Source: Fimbriiglobus ruber
Lineage (GTDB): Bacteria > Planctomycetota > Planctomycetia > Gemmatales > Gemmataceae
NCBI RefSeq assembly: GCF_002197845.1
Contig: NZ_NIDE01000003.1
Coordinates: forward strand, 124,001 to 188,000
Direction of reading: 5' to 3'
Length of the DNA: 64,000 nucleotides
Positions 53,564-62,863 of this stretch are shown piece by piece. The notes beneath the pieces were generated by a model. The model was not told where the DNA came from and searched no databases. It was given only the letters and a program-made list of their open reading frames with translations. A program made the position numbers and the translations under genes. The stretch's first letter is position 1. Each line of letters opens with the position of its first letter.

Positions 53564-56014
53564 TCAGTGATTGAACGCGAACTCCAGCGAGTTCAACATC
53601 GCCCACGCGAGATCATCGACCGCACGTACCCGGGCAGACGGGTTTTTGTGTAAGTGAGCCGTAGCCCGTTCCCGTTCGGCCCGGGTCGGCAGCCGGGTGA
53701 AGAACGTCAGGTAAAGCTCGTCGACGAGGGCCGCGTCGTCGGTCTGACGACTCAACCGGACGACGGTGCCAGCCGGGTGGCTGAGTTTCGCCTCGATCGC
53801 GGGTGAGTTGAGCAGGTTCAAGACCTGGGCGACACTCGGCTCGTGGCTGCGTTCGCATTCGCACGCGCTCGCGCGGACTGGACGTCCGAACAATTTCAGG
53901 AAGTCGTTCCGGGCCTTGCTGTCCCAGAGCTGGACGGCGCGAATGCCGGCCGGACTGCCGGGGAATCGCTCGGGAGCGCCGGTCGCCCGGCCGATCATGT
54001 CGAGTAGCACCTCCGCGTCCGGGCGTTTGAAGAGTCCGCGGGAATAGTTTTGTTCGTCCCGGTCGTTCGTTTCGTTCGGAGCCGTCGACGTCTGGTAGAC
54101 GCGGGATTGAGTAATCACCCGGATCAAGGCGCGGAGGTCGTACCGACGCTCGACGAGGGACCGGGCAAGGGCGTCGAGGAGTTCGGGGTTCGTGGGCGGG
54201 TTCGTCGCCCGGGCGTCGTCCACCGGTTCCACCAACCCGCGGCCCAGCAGGTGAGCCCAAACCCGGTTGGCCGCGTTCCGGGCGAAATACGGGTTGGACG
54301 GGTTGGTCATCCAGACGGCTAGTTCCACCCGGCGGTCGCCCGTGATCTTCTGCGCGGGGTCGGAGAACGGCGGCACTGTTCCGAGTGCGTGAGCGGGAAC
54401 GGATTCTTTCGTTCGTGGGTGTTGAGTGACCGCATCGCCCTGGTAGAAGAGCGCCTCGGCCGTCTGGCCGCCGCGGACCGAGACAGGCGCGAAGTACGCG
54501 ACCATGCCGGCGTAGTCGGTCTGGGCCCAGCGGTCGTAAGGGTGGTGGTGGCACTCCGCGCAGGCGATCCGCACGCCGAGGAAGACTTGCGAAAGCGTAT
54601 TCGCCATCTCGCCCGGCTTCGTGACCACTTTGTAAAAGTTGGCGGGGCCAGACTCCGCGAGCAGTCCGTCCGCGGTAACGAGTTCGCGGGCGAGTTGGTC
54701 GAAGGGCTTGTTCGTGGCGAACGATTCGCGGAGCCAGCGGTAGTAAGCGTAGGCCCGCTGGTGCCCGAGCGCCTGCCGGTCGACGCGAAGCACGTCAGCC
54801 CACTTGAGGGCCATCAGGTCTGCGAACTCCGGCCGGGCGAGCAAGTCGTCGACGAGCCGGGTGCGCTTGTCGGCAGCCGTGTCGGCGAGGAACCGGCGGG
54901 CTTCGGCGGCCGTCGGCAGCGTCCCAGTCAAGTCGAGTGTTGCCCGACGAAGGAAAGTCGCGTCGTCGCAGACGGGCGATGGGGTGATGCGCAGTGCGGC
55001 CAACTTCTTATCCACGAATTCGTCAATGAAATTGAACTGCGGCGGCCGGTTGCCCGTAACCAGTGGACCAGATCGCGGGACGAACGCGCGAAACGCGCCG
55101 ACTTGGCCCATGTAGGCGGCCATCACCGCCACGTCGCCGGGCGCGTCGGTGGTCGTAACCAGCCCCTCAGCCGATACCGTGGCGACTCCTTCGTTGTTCA
55201 CCTGGAACCGGGCGTGCGTGGTCACGTCGGTTTCGCGGCCGTCGGTGTACCGGGCGACGACCCGAACCTGTTGACTCGCCCGCATGCCCATCACCCGCTC
55301 GGCCGGGTCGACGCGGATGCTTTCCACCCGTGGGGCGGCCAAGTCACCAACCGGCCCACCGGCCGCGACCCACGTCCGCAAAATCGCGAAGTCTTCGCTC
55401 TCCGGTTTGACCCGTGTCCCCCCGCCGTGCGCCGTCCGCCCGCTCGCTTTCAAAAGCAAAAGACTCGCATCTGGGGCGGCCGGGAAGACCCGCCGACCGC
55501 GACCCTCCTTGATCAGTGCCGCGTAATCGGCTGTGGGGTCGAAGCCGAATACCGAGAGCTTGAACCCGCCCTGCCCTTCGGCTTTGCCGTGACACCCGGA
55601 CGAATTGCACCCGTACCGGCCCAGAATTGGCATCACGTCGTTCTCGAAATGGAGCGGTCGCGGGCGACCGCTCTCCACGACTTCCACGGCGACGGCCATC
55701 GTATGGCGGCCGACCGCCACGTCGATTGCCGTTCGCCCGTCGCGGACGCCGCGCACGCGGCCGTCGGAGGAAACCGAGGCCACCTCGGGGTTGCGGCTCT
55801 GGTAAATCGCTTGTCGGGTCAAATCAACCTGGGTGCCATCAGTCGCCAGGCCGGTCACCAATAACGACCACGTCGCCTCCGGCCCGACGAGCCGGACGGC
55901 ATTCGGATCGGCTGCAACCGTGGAAAAGCCTTCCGGCCCCTCAGCCGCGGGACACCAGCCGTGCGCAAGTAGGCCGAACAAAAGGGCGAACCCGGCACGG
56001 GAGAGGGTGGTCAT
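53564..56014 (-). CDS. DUF1549/DUF1553 exported protein with Ig-like and cytochrome-c-type domains
   Basis: An 816-residue protein with a signal peptide (1-23). Order of domains: Big2 Ig-like fold (about 35-110), a cytochrome-c-like region with haem motif 'CNSSGCH' (about 135), a second Big2 fold (about 240-310), DUF1549 (about 330-530, 'FLRRATLDLTGTLPT' and 'CAECHHHPYDRW'), and DUF1553 (about 570-800, 'NRVWAHLLGRGLVEPVDD', 'VQLWDSKARNDFLKLFGR'). This is the planctomycete 'PSCyt' architecture, usually operonic with a DUF1501 gene; here no DUF1501 gene adjoins it. Its role is thought to be in extracellular electron transfer or polymer breakdown, but is unproven. Confidence 0.93.
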   Translation of the reverse strand: MTTLSRAGFALLFGLLAHGWCPAAEGPEGFSTVAADPNAVRLVGPEATWSLLVTGLATDGTQVDLTRQAIYQSRNPEVASVSSDGRVRGVRDGRTAIDVAVGRHTMAVAVEVVESGRPRPLHFENDVMPILGRYGCNSSGCHGKAEGQGGFKLSVFGFDPTADYAALIKEGRGRRVFPAAPDASLLLLKASGRTAHGGGTRVKPESEDFAILRTWVAAGGPVGDLAAPRVESIRVDPAERVMGMRASQQVRVVARYTDGRETDVTTHARFQVNNEGVATVSAEGLVTTTDAPGDVAVMAAYMGQVGAFRAFVPRSGPLVTGNRPPQFNFIDEFVDKKLAALRITPSPVCDDATFLRRATLDLTGTLPTAAEARRFLADTAADKRTRLVDDLLARPEFADLMALKWADVLRVDRQALGHQRAYAYYRWLRESFATNKPFDQLARELVTADGLLAESGPANFYKVVTKPGEMANTLSQVFLGVRIACAECHHHPYDRWAQTDYAGMVAYFAPVSVRGGQTAEALFYQGDAVTQHPRTKESVPAHALGTVPPFSDPAQKITGDRRVELAVWMTNPSNPYFARNAANRVWAHLLGRGLVEPVDDARATNPPTNPELLDALARSLVERRYDLRALIRVITQSRVYQTSTAPNETNDRDEQNYSRGLFKRPDAEVLLDMIGRATGAPERFPGSPAGIRAVQLWDSKARNDFLKLFGRPVRASACECERSHEPSVAQVLNLLNSPAIEAKLSHPAGTVVRLSRQTDDAALVDELYLTFFTRLPTRAERERATAHLHKNPSARVRAVDDLAWAMLNSLEFAFNH

Positions 56015-56325
56015 AATTCGATCCCGTGCGGGATGATGAGCAGTTAAGGCGGGATACTAACGGAATGCAAATCGGCGGGATGACTATTCTTCTAACACAA
56101 TTCCCGTCGGCGAGCAACGATCACGAAGAGAGAAATTCGCCGGAGATCAGAACGAAGAGATTAGCCACAGAGGTCACAGAGGCCACAGAGAGAAGAAGGC
56201 AGAGAATAAAACGATAGAAATGAATACTCTGTTTTATTCTCTGCCTTCTTCTCTCTGTGGCCTCTGTGACCTCTGTGGCTAATCTCTTCGTTCTGAGTCG
56301 CGTGGAGCTGCGGCGAAAAAGCTCT
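56015..56325. other. Intergenic region holding the long inverted repeat
   Basis: About 310 bp between two minus-strand genes. Nearly half of it is the 150-bp palindromic element listed separately. The stretch 56015-56146 likely carries the promoter of the DUF1549/DUF1553 gene; no motif is clear. Confidence 0.5.
56147..56296. repeat. 66-bp perfect inverted repeat built of CACAGAG units
   Basis: Arms 56147-56212 and 56231-56296 are exact reverse complements over all 66 bp, separated by an 18-nt loop (56213-56230). Each arm contains CCACAGAGGTCACAGAGG-type tandem units followed by a purine run (AGAGAGAAGAAGG). Composition is far more AT/purine-biased than the surrounding GC-rich genes. Similar intergenic CACAGAG repeats are known from planctomycete and verrucomicrobial genomes. 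It would form a very stable RNA hairpin and could be a small mobile palindrome or act as terminator after the pseudouridine synthase gene. Confidence 0.95.
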
Positions 56326-57201
56326 TCAACTCACGATGCGTCGTAGGTTCGTCGGGTGCGGGGCTTCCAGTTCGATGCGTTTGCCCGTGACCGGGTGGTT
56401 GAATGCCAGGCGCCACGCATGCAGGCCAAGTCGGCCGGCCGGATCGGACTTTGCCTCGTACACGGTGTCGCCAATGACGGGGTGGCCCAGACCCGCCAGG
56501 TGAACGCGGATCTGGTGTTTGCGGCCCGTTTCGATGACCACTTCCAGAAGCGAATGGGTGCCTCGCTTTGCAACAACGCGATACCGCGTAATAGCAAACT
56601 TTGCCCCCGGCCGCTCGTGGTCGCTCGCGCGGACGCGGAAATCCCGGCCCTCGGTCAAAAAGTTCTGCACGCCCCCTTCGGCCGGGGTGGGCACCCCTTC
56701 GACCGTCGCCAGGTAGGTTTTCGCGACGTTCTCCCAGTCGACTTGCAGTTGGTCCCGTATTTCCTGTGTCCGCGCGAAGATTAGTAACCCGGACGTTTCG
56801 CGGTCGAGCCGATGGACGACGAACGGCCTGCCGAGTCGCTTCGTATTGAGGTAGGCGTTCAGCCAGGCGAACGCGGTGTCCACGCGCTCGCCCTCGGTGG
56901 CCACGGTGAGCAACCCCGCCGGCTTGTCGATGACGATGACGGCCTCGTCTTCGTGAATGATCGCGATGCCCGACCGATCGAGGTCGCGACGGGCCGGGTC
57001 GTTCGGCGTGCGCGACAACGTCACCGTGTCCCCGGGCCGCAACGGGTAATCGAATCGCGTCGTCGGCTTGCCGTTGACCGAGATTTGCCCGTGTTGGAGC
57101 AATTGCTTGATGCTGGTCCGCTTCATGGGCTGCAGCACGTCGAGCAGCCACGCGAGCAACGGTGCCTCGGCGGCGGGTGGCGGTAGCGTGCGTGCGGACA
57201 T
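56326..57201 (-). CDS. RluA-family pseudouridine synthase
   Basis: A 291-residue enzyme with an N-terminal S4 domain (about 20-70, 'MKRTSIKQLLQHGQISVNG') and catalytic domain: motif I 'VIDKPAGLLTV', motif II 'HRLDRETSGLLIFART' with the catalytic Asp, 'KTYLATVEG' and 'ETGRKHQIRVHL'. It isomerises uridine in rRNA or tRNA, site unknown. It lacks the Ala/Lys/Pro linker of the other family member at 35391, so the two probably modify different targets. Monocistronic and minus strand; the perfect 66-bp hairpin lies right after its stop. Confidence 0.92.
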   Translation of the reverse strand: MSARTLPPPAAEAPLLAWLLDVLQPMKRTSIKQLLQHGQISVNGKPTTRFDYPLRPGDTVTLSRTPNDPARRDLDRSGIAIIHEDEAVIVIDKPAGLLTVATEGERVDTAFAWLNAYLNTKRLGRPFVVHRLDRETSGLLIFARTQEIRDQLQVDWENVAKTYLATVEGVPTPAEGGVQNFLTEGRDFRVRASDHERPGAKFAITRYRVVAKRGTHSLLEVVIETGRKHQIRVHLAGLGHPVIGDTVYEAKSDPAGRLGLHAWRLAFNHPVTGKRIELEAPHPTNLRRIVS

Positions 57202-57252
57202 TGTGAACCGTGGGGTGATACGCGATCAGGACAAATGCAGCGATTCGCGGCG

Positions 57253-58776
57253 TTAACGGGCCGCTTTCAGCCGTTCGTCGTCCAGGTCGAGTCGGTAAAG
57301 CAGTTGGTTATATTCGTAGCGCGGGGTGGCGATCGGGTTGCTGGTAAAACTCTTGGTGTATGTCCCCTCGAAGTAAATCGTTTTGCCCCCGTCCTCGTCG
57401 AAAAACGTGTGGTGGCGGGGGTTATAGAACGAGTAGTTCGGGTGCGTCGCGACCTTCACCGCCTTGCCCCACGGCCCCGCCACGTCGTCCGCCTCGGCGT
57501 ACCAGACTTCGCCGAGGTACGACGGTGCGCCCTTTCCTCCCTGTTGTGTTCCGATCATGACCCAGCGCTTTCGGTACTCGTTCCAAGTGATAGACGCCCG
57601 GTGGAAGGTGACCGGCGTACCGGTCTTCGCGTCGTCGATTTGATAGCGGGCGTTTTCCTTGGCTAACCGGCCGGCCTTGACCAATCGCGATTCTTCGGTC
57701 TGGGTCGTCGGCGGTCGCTCGCGCTGCCAGCGGTACGTGCCCGTTTCCGGGTCAACTTCGAGCGCCTCATAGTGGCTCGGGTCGAGTATGTCGCCCCACA
57801 CGGCTTTGACGCGGGTGTGACAGAACGGTGACGCGAAGTAGAAGTAGTCGCCGTCGGTACCGCGCACGCGGATCGCGTTCTCGCGGGGAAATCGCCACTT
57901 ATTATCGCGATCAAAGGTCTTGATCTTCTTGAAGACGCCGGCCGCGTCGTCGAACCGCACCAACCCGTGTTCCGTTTCCTCGGCCAAACTCTTCCGGCGA
58001 GAGAAGTGCGCGACCAATGAGTCCTGACCGGACTCGTCCGTGACGGTCAACAAGCCGAAGAGCCAGACGACGCCGGGTTCGGTCATCGGCACCATCTTGC
58101 GAACCCGGTCGGGCCGTGCGGGGTCCGTGAAGTACGTCAGATCGATCCCCACCCCCGGGCGGACGCCATCCGTCCCCGGTAGCGGCGACGTGGCAGCCGT
58201 CGTGTGGAAGTTGCCGAGTGGGTAATCGGGCAAATTGGTATCGCCCCACAACCAGAACAGCCGCCCCCTGTACGGCACCGCCTGCACCGAATCCTGCCCG
58301 AGTACACCCGCGTTGAGATTCGGCTCCGTGATCGGAACGGGTAAGCCGAGCAACGAGCTATCGCGGTAGACGCCCTGCCCCGTGATGCGGTACAACCGCT
58401 CGGCGACGTTCGTCCTCGTGACCTTGATGACGGCCGTCGTACCCGCCTTGGGCGTGAGCCGTGTGCCGCGGAAGCCGAAACCGTCCTTCGCGCACTCGTA
58501 TCCGGCCGATTCAACCCCGAAATAGACCTCGCGCCCCATCAAACCGGGCTCGTGGAACGCGACCCAGCCGGCACTGTCGGTGTAATACGAAACGTCGTTA
58601 ACCGTTCGCAGTTCCGCCAGGGGAACGCCCCGGCCGGTTTTCTCATCGACGACGTGGATTCCGAAGTAGGGCGGGGCTATTTTGTTTTGCGCCGCGGCGA
58701 CGGGCGCGCACAACGGGAAGGCCGTCAAAAAAACCGCTACGAGTAAAGCAAAGATCGGTCGAAGCGAGCCGGCCAT
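57253..58776 (-). CDS. Exported DUF4185-like propeller protein
   Basis: Start ATG 58776 is preferred, giving the leader 'FALLVAVFLTAFPLCAPVAA'; a start four codons upstream is possible. The 507-residue protein has an N-terminal Ig/carboxypeptidase-regulatory-like segment (about 35-130, 'GIHVVDEKTGRGVPLAELRT', 'DSAGWVAFHEP') and a five-bladed-propeller-like body with 'RLFWLWGDTNLP', 'GTYRWQRERP', 'KRWVMIGTQQGG' and 'NYSFYNPRHHTFFDEDGG'. The 'WLWGDT' and 'NPRHH' features are those of DUF4185/glycosidase-like folds. Substrate, probably glycan, is inferred. Divergent from the kinase gene. Confidence 0.75.
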   Translation of the reverse strand: MAGSLRPIFALLVAVFLTAFPLCAPVAAAQNKIAPPYFGIHVVDEKTGRGVPLAELRTVNDVSYYTDSAGWVAFHEPGLMGREVYFGVESAGYECAKDGFGFRGTRLTPKAGTTAVIKVTRTNVAERLYRITGQGVYRDSSLLGLPVPITEPNLNAGVLGQDSVQAVPYRGRLFWLWGDTNLPDYPLGNFHTTAATSPLPGTDGVRPGVGIDLTYFTDPARPDRVRKMVPMTEPGVVWLFGLLTVTDESGQDSLVAHFSRRKSLAEETEHGLVRFDDAAGVFKKIKTFDRDNKWRFPRENAIRVRGTDGDYFYFASPFCHTRVKAVWGDILDPSHYEALEVDPETGTYRWQRERPPTTQTEESRLVKAGRLAKENARYQIDDAKTGTPVTFHRASITWNEYRKRWVMIGTQQGGKGAPSYLGEVWYAEADDVAGPWGKAVKVATHPNYSFYNPRHHTFFDEDGGKTIYFEGTYTKSFTSNPIATPRYEYNQLLYRLDLDDERLKAAR

Positions 58777-58909
58777 ACCACCCCACAAGTGAACGAGCCC
58801 TTCGGACGCCGACGGAACCGCGAGAGCGGCAACCGTCCGAGACGCAACGAAAGCTGCTGATATAATACCGGACCGCCAAGGATGGCGTGCTTAGCAGTGC
58901 TGGAGACAC

Positions 58910-60007
58910 ATGAAGTCGACGTATACGTTTAACATCGTTCCTTCGGATACGACGCCCGCGGACGTCGGCCGCGGGCTCACGCTCCTCACCGCTTACCAGC
59001 TGCTCCTCGAAGGCCAGTCTCTGAGTTGGGTGAGCCGGTACCGCGACCTCCACCACCTCGGCAGCGGCGGCCAGGGGATTGTATTCCTCGGCCACCGGGA
59101 AGGCGCCGACGGGTTCACGCTACCCGTCGCCCTCAAAGTGTTTTCCCCCGAATCGTACCGCGACCCGGAAGCCTACGACCAGGACATGGCGCGGGTGGCG
59201 GCGGTGGCCTCGCGGGTCGCGTTGATCCAACACGATAACCTGCTCGACGTCCACGACTTCGTCGCCCACGAGGGCGTTCGCGTCATGGTGATGGAGTGGG
59301 TGGACGGCTTCGACCTCCGACAACTCCTGACCGACGCGACGCTCGAAAAGAGCCGGACCAGTCTAGAACCCGCCCACTGGCGGTACGTCAACGACGTCAT
59401 CTTCACGGCCGGTCGGACCCAGCCGCGGTTCAAGCCCGGGGTGGCCATCCAGATCCTCCGCGATTGTCTGGCCGGACTCGCCGCGATCCACCGCGAAGGG
59501 ATCGTTCACGGCGACCTCAAGCCGGCCAACGTCATGTTGAAGCGGACGGGGACGGCCAAGATCATCGACATCGGCTCCGCCCTCGACCTGGCGAACGCCG
59601 CGGGCCGGCGGATGTGGTCCCCGGCCTACGCCGCCCCGGAAGTGCTGGACGGCGGCCCCGTCACGCCCAGCGCGGACCTCGCGAGCCTGGGGTACGTCCT
59701 GGTCGAAATGCTCGCGGGCCGGCCGCCGTTCGAAGAGGCCAAGACGATAGCAGAACTCCGCGACGCCAAGCACGGGCTCGAACAACGGCTGACGGAACTC
59801 CTACCGGACGACGTGAGCGGGAACGAACTGCTCGTCTACCTCTGCCGCCGACTCATCGCCACCGACCCGGCCCGCCGGTTCGCGGACGCCCAGTCCGCCG
59901 ACCTCGGCCGGAAAGGGGCCGCCGCGTTCCACCGCCAACTCATCAAAGGTAACCTCGCCAGCGAATACGACAACGACCTCCGCGTCTGGCTCGAACAACT
60001 GAAGTAG
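58910..60007 (+). CDS. Hanks-type serine/threonine protein kinase
   Basis: A 365-residue cytosolic kinase (GGAG 5 nt before ATG 58910). The glycine loop is 'LGSGGQGIVFLG' (50-61), ATP lysine Lys76 in 'VALKVF', catalytic loop 'HGDLKPANVM' (200-209) with Asp202 kept although Arg of HRD is Gly, the metal-binding DFG reads 'DIG' (Asp220), and 'AAPEVL' marks the APE motif. Unlike the copy at 37103-38578 it keeps both catalytic acids and should be active. No transmembrane or sensor domain follows, so input must come through protein contact. Alone between divergent propeller and phospholipid genes. Confidence 0.92.
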   Translation: MKSTYTFNIVPSDTTPADVGRGLTLLTAYQLLLEGQSLSWVSRYRDLHHLGSGGQGIVFLGHREGADGFTLPVALKVFSPESYRDPEAYDQDMARVAAVASRVALIQHDNLLDVHDFVAHEGVRVMVMEWVDGFDLRQLLTDATLEKSRTSLEPAHWRYVNDVIFTAGRTQPRFKPGVAIQILRDCLAGLAAIHREGIVHGDLKPANVMLKRTGTAKIIDIGSALDLANAAGRRMWSPAYAAPEVLDGGPVTPSADLASLGYVLVEMLAGRPPFEEAKTIAELRDAKHGLEQRLTELLPDDVSGNELLVYLCRRLIATDPARRFADAQSADLGRKGAAAFHRQLIKGNLASEYDNDLRVWLEQLK

Positions 60008-60148
60008 TTCATTTTTCACCGCAGACGAACATAGGTCGACGTGACTGAGAACGACAGACCCAGCCAATAGCCTTGAAAAATCCGCTGATTTCCCGCTCGC
60101 TCCAATACCGTAGTGTTTCCGAACTGTCACAAGTCGAGCTAAGTAGCA

Positions 60149-60829
60149 ATGGCTGAATCGGCCTACCAACCAACCGATCGCCGACCGATCGCGGCTCGGC
60201 GTTGGCCGATCTGGCAACATGCCGCGAAATGGCTGGCGCACCGAGGGGTTTCTCCCAACGCCATTTCGCTCGCTGGCATGGGTTGTGGCACCGCGGCCGG
60301 CGTGGCGTTGGCGGGGACCACATATACCGCCGACTGGGAGCCTTTCGCCTGGCTGGGCGGGGCCGCGCTTATTCAACTTCGTCTACTCGCCAACCTGCTG
60401 GACGGCATGGTGGCCATCGAGTCCGGGCGAGCATCGCCGGTCGGCGAACTGTACAACGACGTGCCCGATCGGGTCTCCGATACGGCGACCCTGGTTGGGG
60501 CCGGGTGCGCCGTCGGGGGAGACGTCGTCCTCGGTTGCCTGGCTGCCTGCGCCGCCCTGTTCACGGCCTACGTCCGCGCCATCGGCAAGGCCGCCGGTGC
60601 CCCCCAGGAATATTGCGGTCCCATGGCCAAGCAGCAGCGCATGGCCCTGTTGACTTTGATCGCCTTGTACTGCGGCCTGGCGCCGACCAGTTGGCGGCCG
60701 CTCTGGGGCGACCCCGCCGGGCGAAGCCTGGTTGCCGCCGGTCTTTTGATCATCACACTCGGCAGCCTCCTAACGGCCGCCCGCCGTCTGGTGCGAATTG
60801 CCGCTAACCTGAGGGGGATCAGGTCATGA
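60149..60829 (+). CDS. CDP-alcohol phosphatidyltransferase
   Basis: A 226-residue membrane enzyme with about five to six helices. The CDP-alcohol motif reads 'LLDGMVAIESGRASPVGELY' followed by 'NDVPDRVSD', matching DG-x2-A-x8-G-x3-D-x3-D with all aspartates present. Such enzymes join CDP-diacylglycerol to glycerol phosphate, inositol phosphate, serine or another alcohol; the acceptor is not readable from sequence. Its stop overlaps the cdsA start by 4 bp (ATGA at 60826-60829), so the two are translationally coupled. Confidence 0.9.
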   Translation: MAESAYQPTDRRPIAARRWPIWQHAAKWLAHRGVSPNAISLAGMGCGTAAGVALAGTTYTADWEPFAWLGGAALIQLRLLANLLDGMVAIESGRASPVGELYNDVPDRVSDTATLVGAGCAVGGDVVLGCLAACAALFTAYVRAIGKAAGAPQEYCGPMAKQQRMALLTLIALYCGLAPTSWRPLWGDPAGRSLVAAGLLIITLGSLLTAARRLVRIAANLRGIRS

Positions 60830-61830
60830 GCCCGGAAGCCCGGGAGCGGCTTTTCGGCGCTGGTCACGCCTTCGATCACCCCGTCGTACTGGTGGCGACG
60901 TTGGCCGTGGCGGCGCTGCTGTTGTTGACGCCGGTCGTCGTCTGGCTTCTGGTGCGGTTCGGTCGGATCGACGCGAAGTTGCGGACGGAATTGATGCTCC
61001 GGTATTGGTCGTGGACGGTCCTGACGCCGCTGATCGCGGCGCCAATTCTGCTCGGGGCCGCGTGGACGATCCTGGGTATCGGGGTTCTGAGCCTCTTGTG
61101 CTACCGCGAATACGCGCGTGCCACGGGCCTGTTCCGCGAAAAAGCCATTAGCCTCGTGGTTGTGCTGGGAATCCTGGCGGTCTCGTTCGCGGAACTCGAC
61201 CACTGGTATCGCCTCTTCGTGGCCCTGGTGCCGTTCACCGTTGGAGCGATCGCGATTGTGGCCCTTCTCCGCGACCAGCCACAGGGTTACATTCAGCGGG
61301 TCGCGCTGGGGGTTCTCGGCTTTGTCCTCTTTGGCTCCTGCCTGGGGCACCTCGGCTATCTCGCCAACGACCGGAACTATCGGCCCGTGTTGATCCTGAT
61401 TTTCTTGAGCGTTGAGCTGAACGACGTCTTTGCGTTCACAGTGGGCAAGACGCTGGGGGAGCGCAAGCTAGCGCCCAACACCAGCCCGAAGAAAACCATT
61501 GCCGGCGCGGTCGGCGCGCTCGTGCTGACGACGCTGATGGTGACGGGCATTGGCATTAGCGTTTTTCAGGGGACCGTGCTTGCGAGCCCGTTTCACCTCT
61601 TGACCCTGGGAATACTCGTTAGCGTCCTGGGGCAGTGCGGCGACTTAATGCTTTCGTCCATCAAGCGCGATTTGGGCATCAAGGACATGGCCGCCACCAT
61701 CCCGGGCCATGGCGGACTCCTGGATCGCTTCGATAGTGTCATCCTCGTGGCACCCGCGGTGTTCCATTACGTCAACTATTTTGTGGGTGTGGGGGCCGAT
61801 CAGGCTCCGCACGTCCTGACCGGAGGCTGA
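60826..61830 (+). CDS. cdsA: Phosphatidate cytidylyltransferase
   Basis: A 334-residue polytopic membrane enzyme (about eight helices) that makes CDP-diacylglycerol from phosphatidate and CTP, the common donor for phospholipid headgroups. The signature is complete: 'SSIKRDLGIKDMAATIPGHG' followed by 'GLLDRFDS'. It overlaps the preceding CDP-alcohol phosphatidyltransferase by 4 bp and is followed 3 bp later by a PlsC-like acyltransferase, so substrate supply and use are encoded together. Confidence 0.95.
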   Translation: MSPEARERLFGAGHAFDHPVVLVATLAVAALLLLTPVVVWLLVRFGRIDAKLRTELMLRYWSWTVLTPLIAAPILLGAAWTILGIGVLSLLCYREYARATGLFREKAISLVVVLGILAVSFAELDHWYRLFVALVPFTVGAIAIVALLRDQPQGYIQRVALGVLGFVLFGSCLGHLGYLANDRNYRPVLILIFLSVELNDVFAFTVGKTLGERKLAPNTSPKKTIAGAVGALVLTTLMVTGIGISVFQGTVLASPFHLLTLGILVSVLGQCGDLMLSSIKRDLGIKDMAATIPGHGGLLDRFDSVILVAPAVFHYVNYFVGVGADQAPHVLTGG

Positions 61831-61833
61831 TCC

Positions 61834-62610
61834 GTGCAGAAGTGGGATCTCCAGCCCGCACGCGACTTGGGCATGCCGGTGGGGGAGCAACTGCGCAGCT
61901 TGCGGCGCGAAAATGGGTTGGTTTCGACCGGCTTGCATATGGCTTGGTGGTCTCTGGTCCGCGGCTATCTGGCGGTGTGGCATCGATTGGCCGTTTCCGG
62001 GCAACAGAACCTCCCCGCGCAGCCGCCGTTTATCCTGGTCGCCAACCACACGAGTCACCTCGACGCCCTGGTGCTTGCGGCTTCGCTACCTGTGTCGCTG
62101 TGGGATCGTACCTTCCCAATCGCCGCAGGTGATGTCTTCTTTCAAACAACACTGGTTTCGGCCTTTGCTGCCGGTGCGCTGAACGCGCTGCCCATGTGGC
62201 GGAAGAAATGCGGGCCACGCGCCTTGGGACAGCTGCGACAGCGACTGCTGGAAGATCCTTGTGTCTACATTCTTTTCCCGGAAGGTACCAGGAGCCGTGA
62301 CGGCCAACTGTCCGCCTTCAAGCCCGGACTGGGTATGTTGGTCGCGGAGACTAACGTGCCCGTGATACCTTGTTATCTTGAGGGTTGCCACCGGGCGTTT
62401 GCCGCGGGCCAGCTCTGGCCGCAACCGCGGCGGATTCACTTGCGCATCGGCGAGCCGCTCACCTTTGCGGCCGTGGCGGACAACCGAGAAGGTTGGCTTC
62501 ACATCGCGGCAACGATGGAGGAGCGAGTCCGAGCGCTCGCCTCTGGTCCTACCCAGACGGCGTCGCAAGGTGTCACACAATCGTCGCCATTTCATACCGA
62601 TTTGCGTTGA
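61834..62610 (+). CDS. 1-acyl-sn-glycerol-3-phosphate acyltransferase (PlsC-like)
   Basis: Starts at GTG 61834, three bases after the cdsA stop. The 258-residue protein carries the acyltransferase motifs 'NHTSHLD' (catalytic His/Asp), 'ALNALPMWRK', 'ILFPEGTRSRDG' and 'VIPCYLEGCHRAF'. It acylates lysophosphatidate at sn-2 to phosphatidate, the CdsA substrate, so the operon encodes three consecutive or connected phospholipid steps. It is a typical-length member, in contrast to the long membrane-type family member at 45950. Confidence 0.92.
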   Translation: MQKWDLQPARDLGMPVGEQLRSLRRENGLVSTGLHMAWWSLVRGYLAVWHRLAVSGQQNLPAQPPFILVANHTSHLDALVLAASLPVSLWDRTFPIAAGDVFFQTTLVSAFAAGALNALPMWRKKCGPRALGQLRQRLLEDPCVYILFPEGTRSRDGQLSAFKPGLGMLVAETNVPVIPCYLEGCHRAFAAGQLWPQPRRIHLRIGEPLTFAAVADNREGWLHIAATMEERVRALASGPTQTASQGVTQSSPFHTDLR

Positions 62611-62863
62611 ACAAAATGGCACTTCCCAACAGCTCGGCGTGGGTTCAGGAGTCTCTTTCGGGCTCCCGCGCGGGGCACGGTTGATGGCGGACACAGGGCC
62701 AGCGCGCATTCGTCTCATGGTCATTTCGGCAGTTTCCAATTGAGCCAGACGACTGTTTCGTAAAGGCTTCTCGGCCGCTCATTTTTGCGTTGCACAGCCC
62801 GTCGTGCTTGTTACGATATCAGCTCCTCCCGCCTTACGTTCACTTCATTCATCCGGGGCCGAC

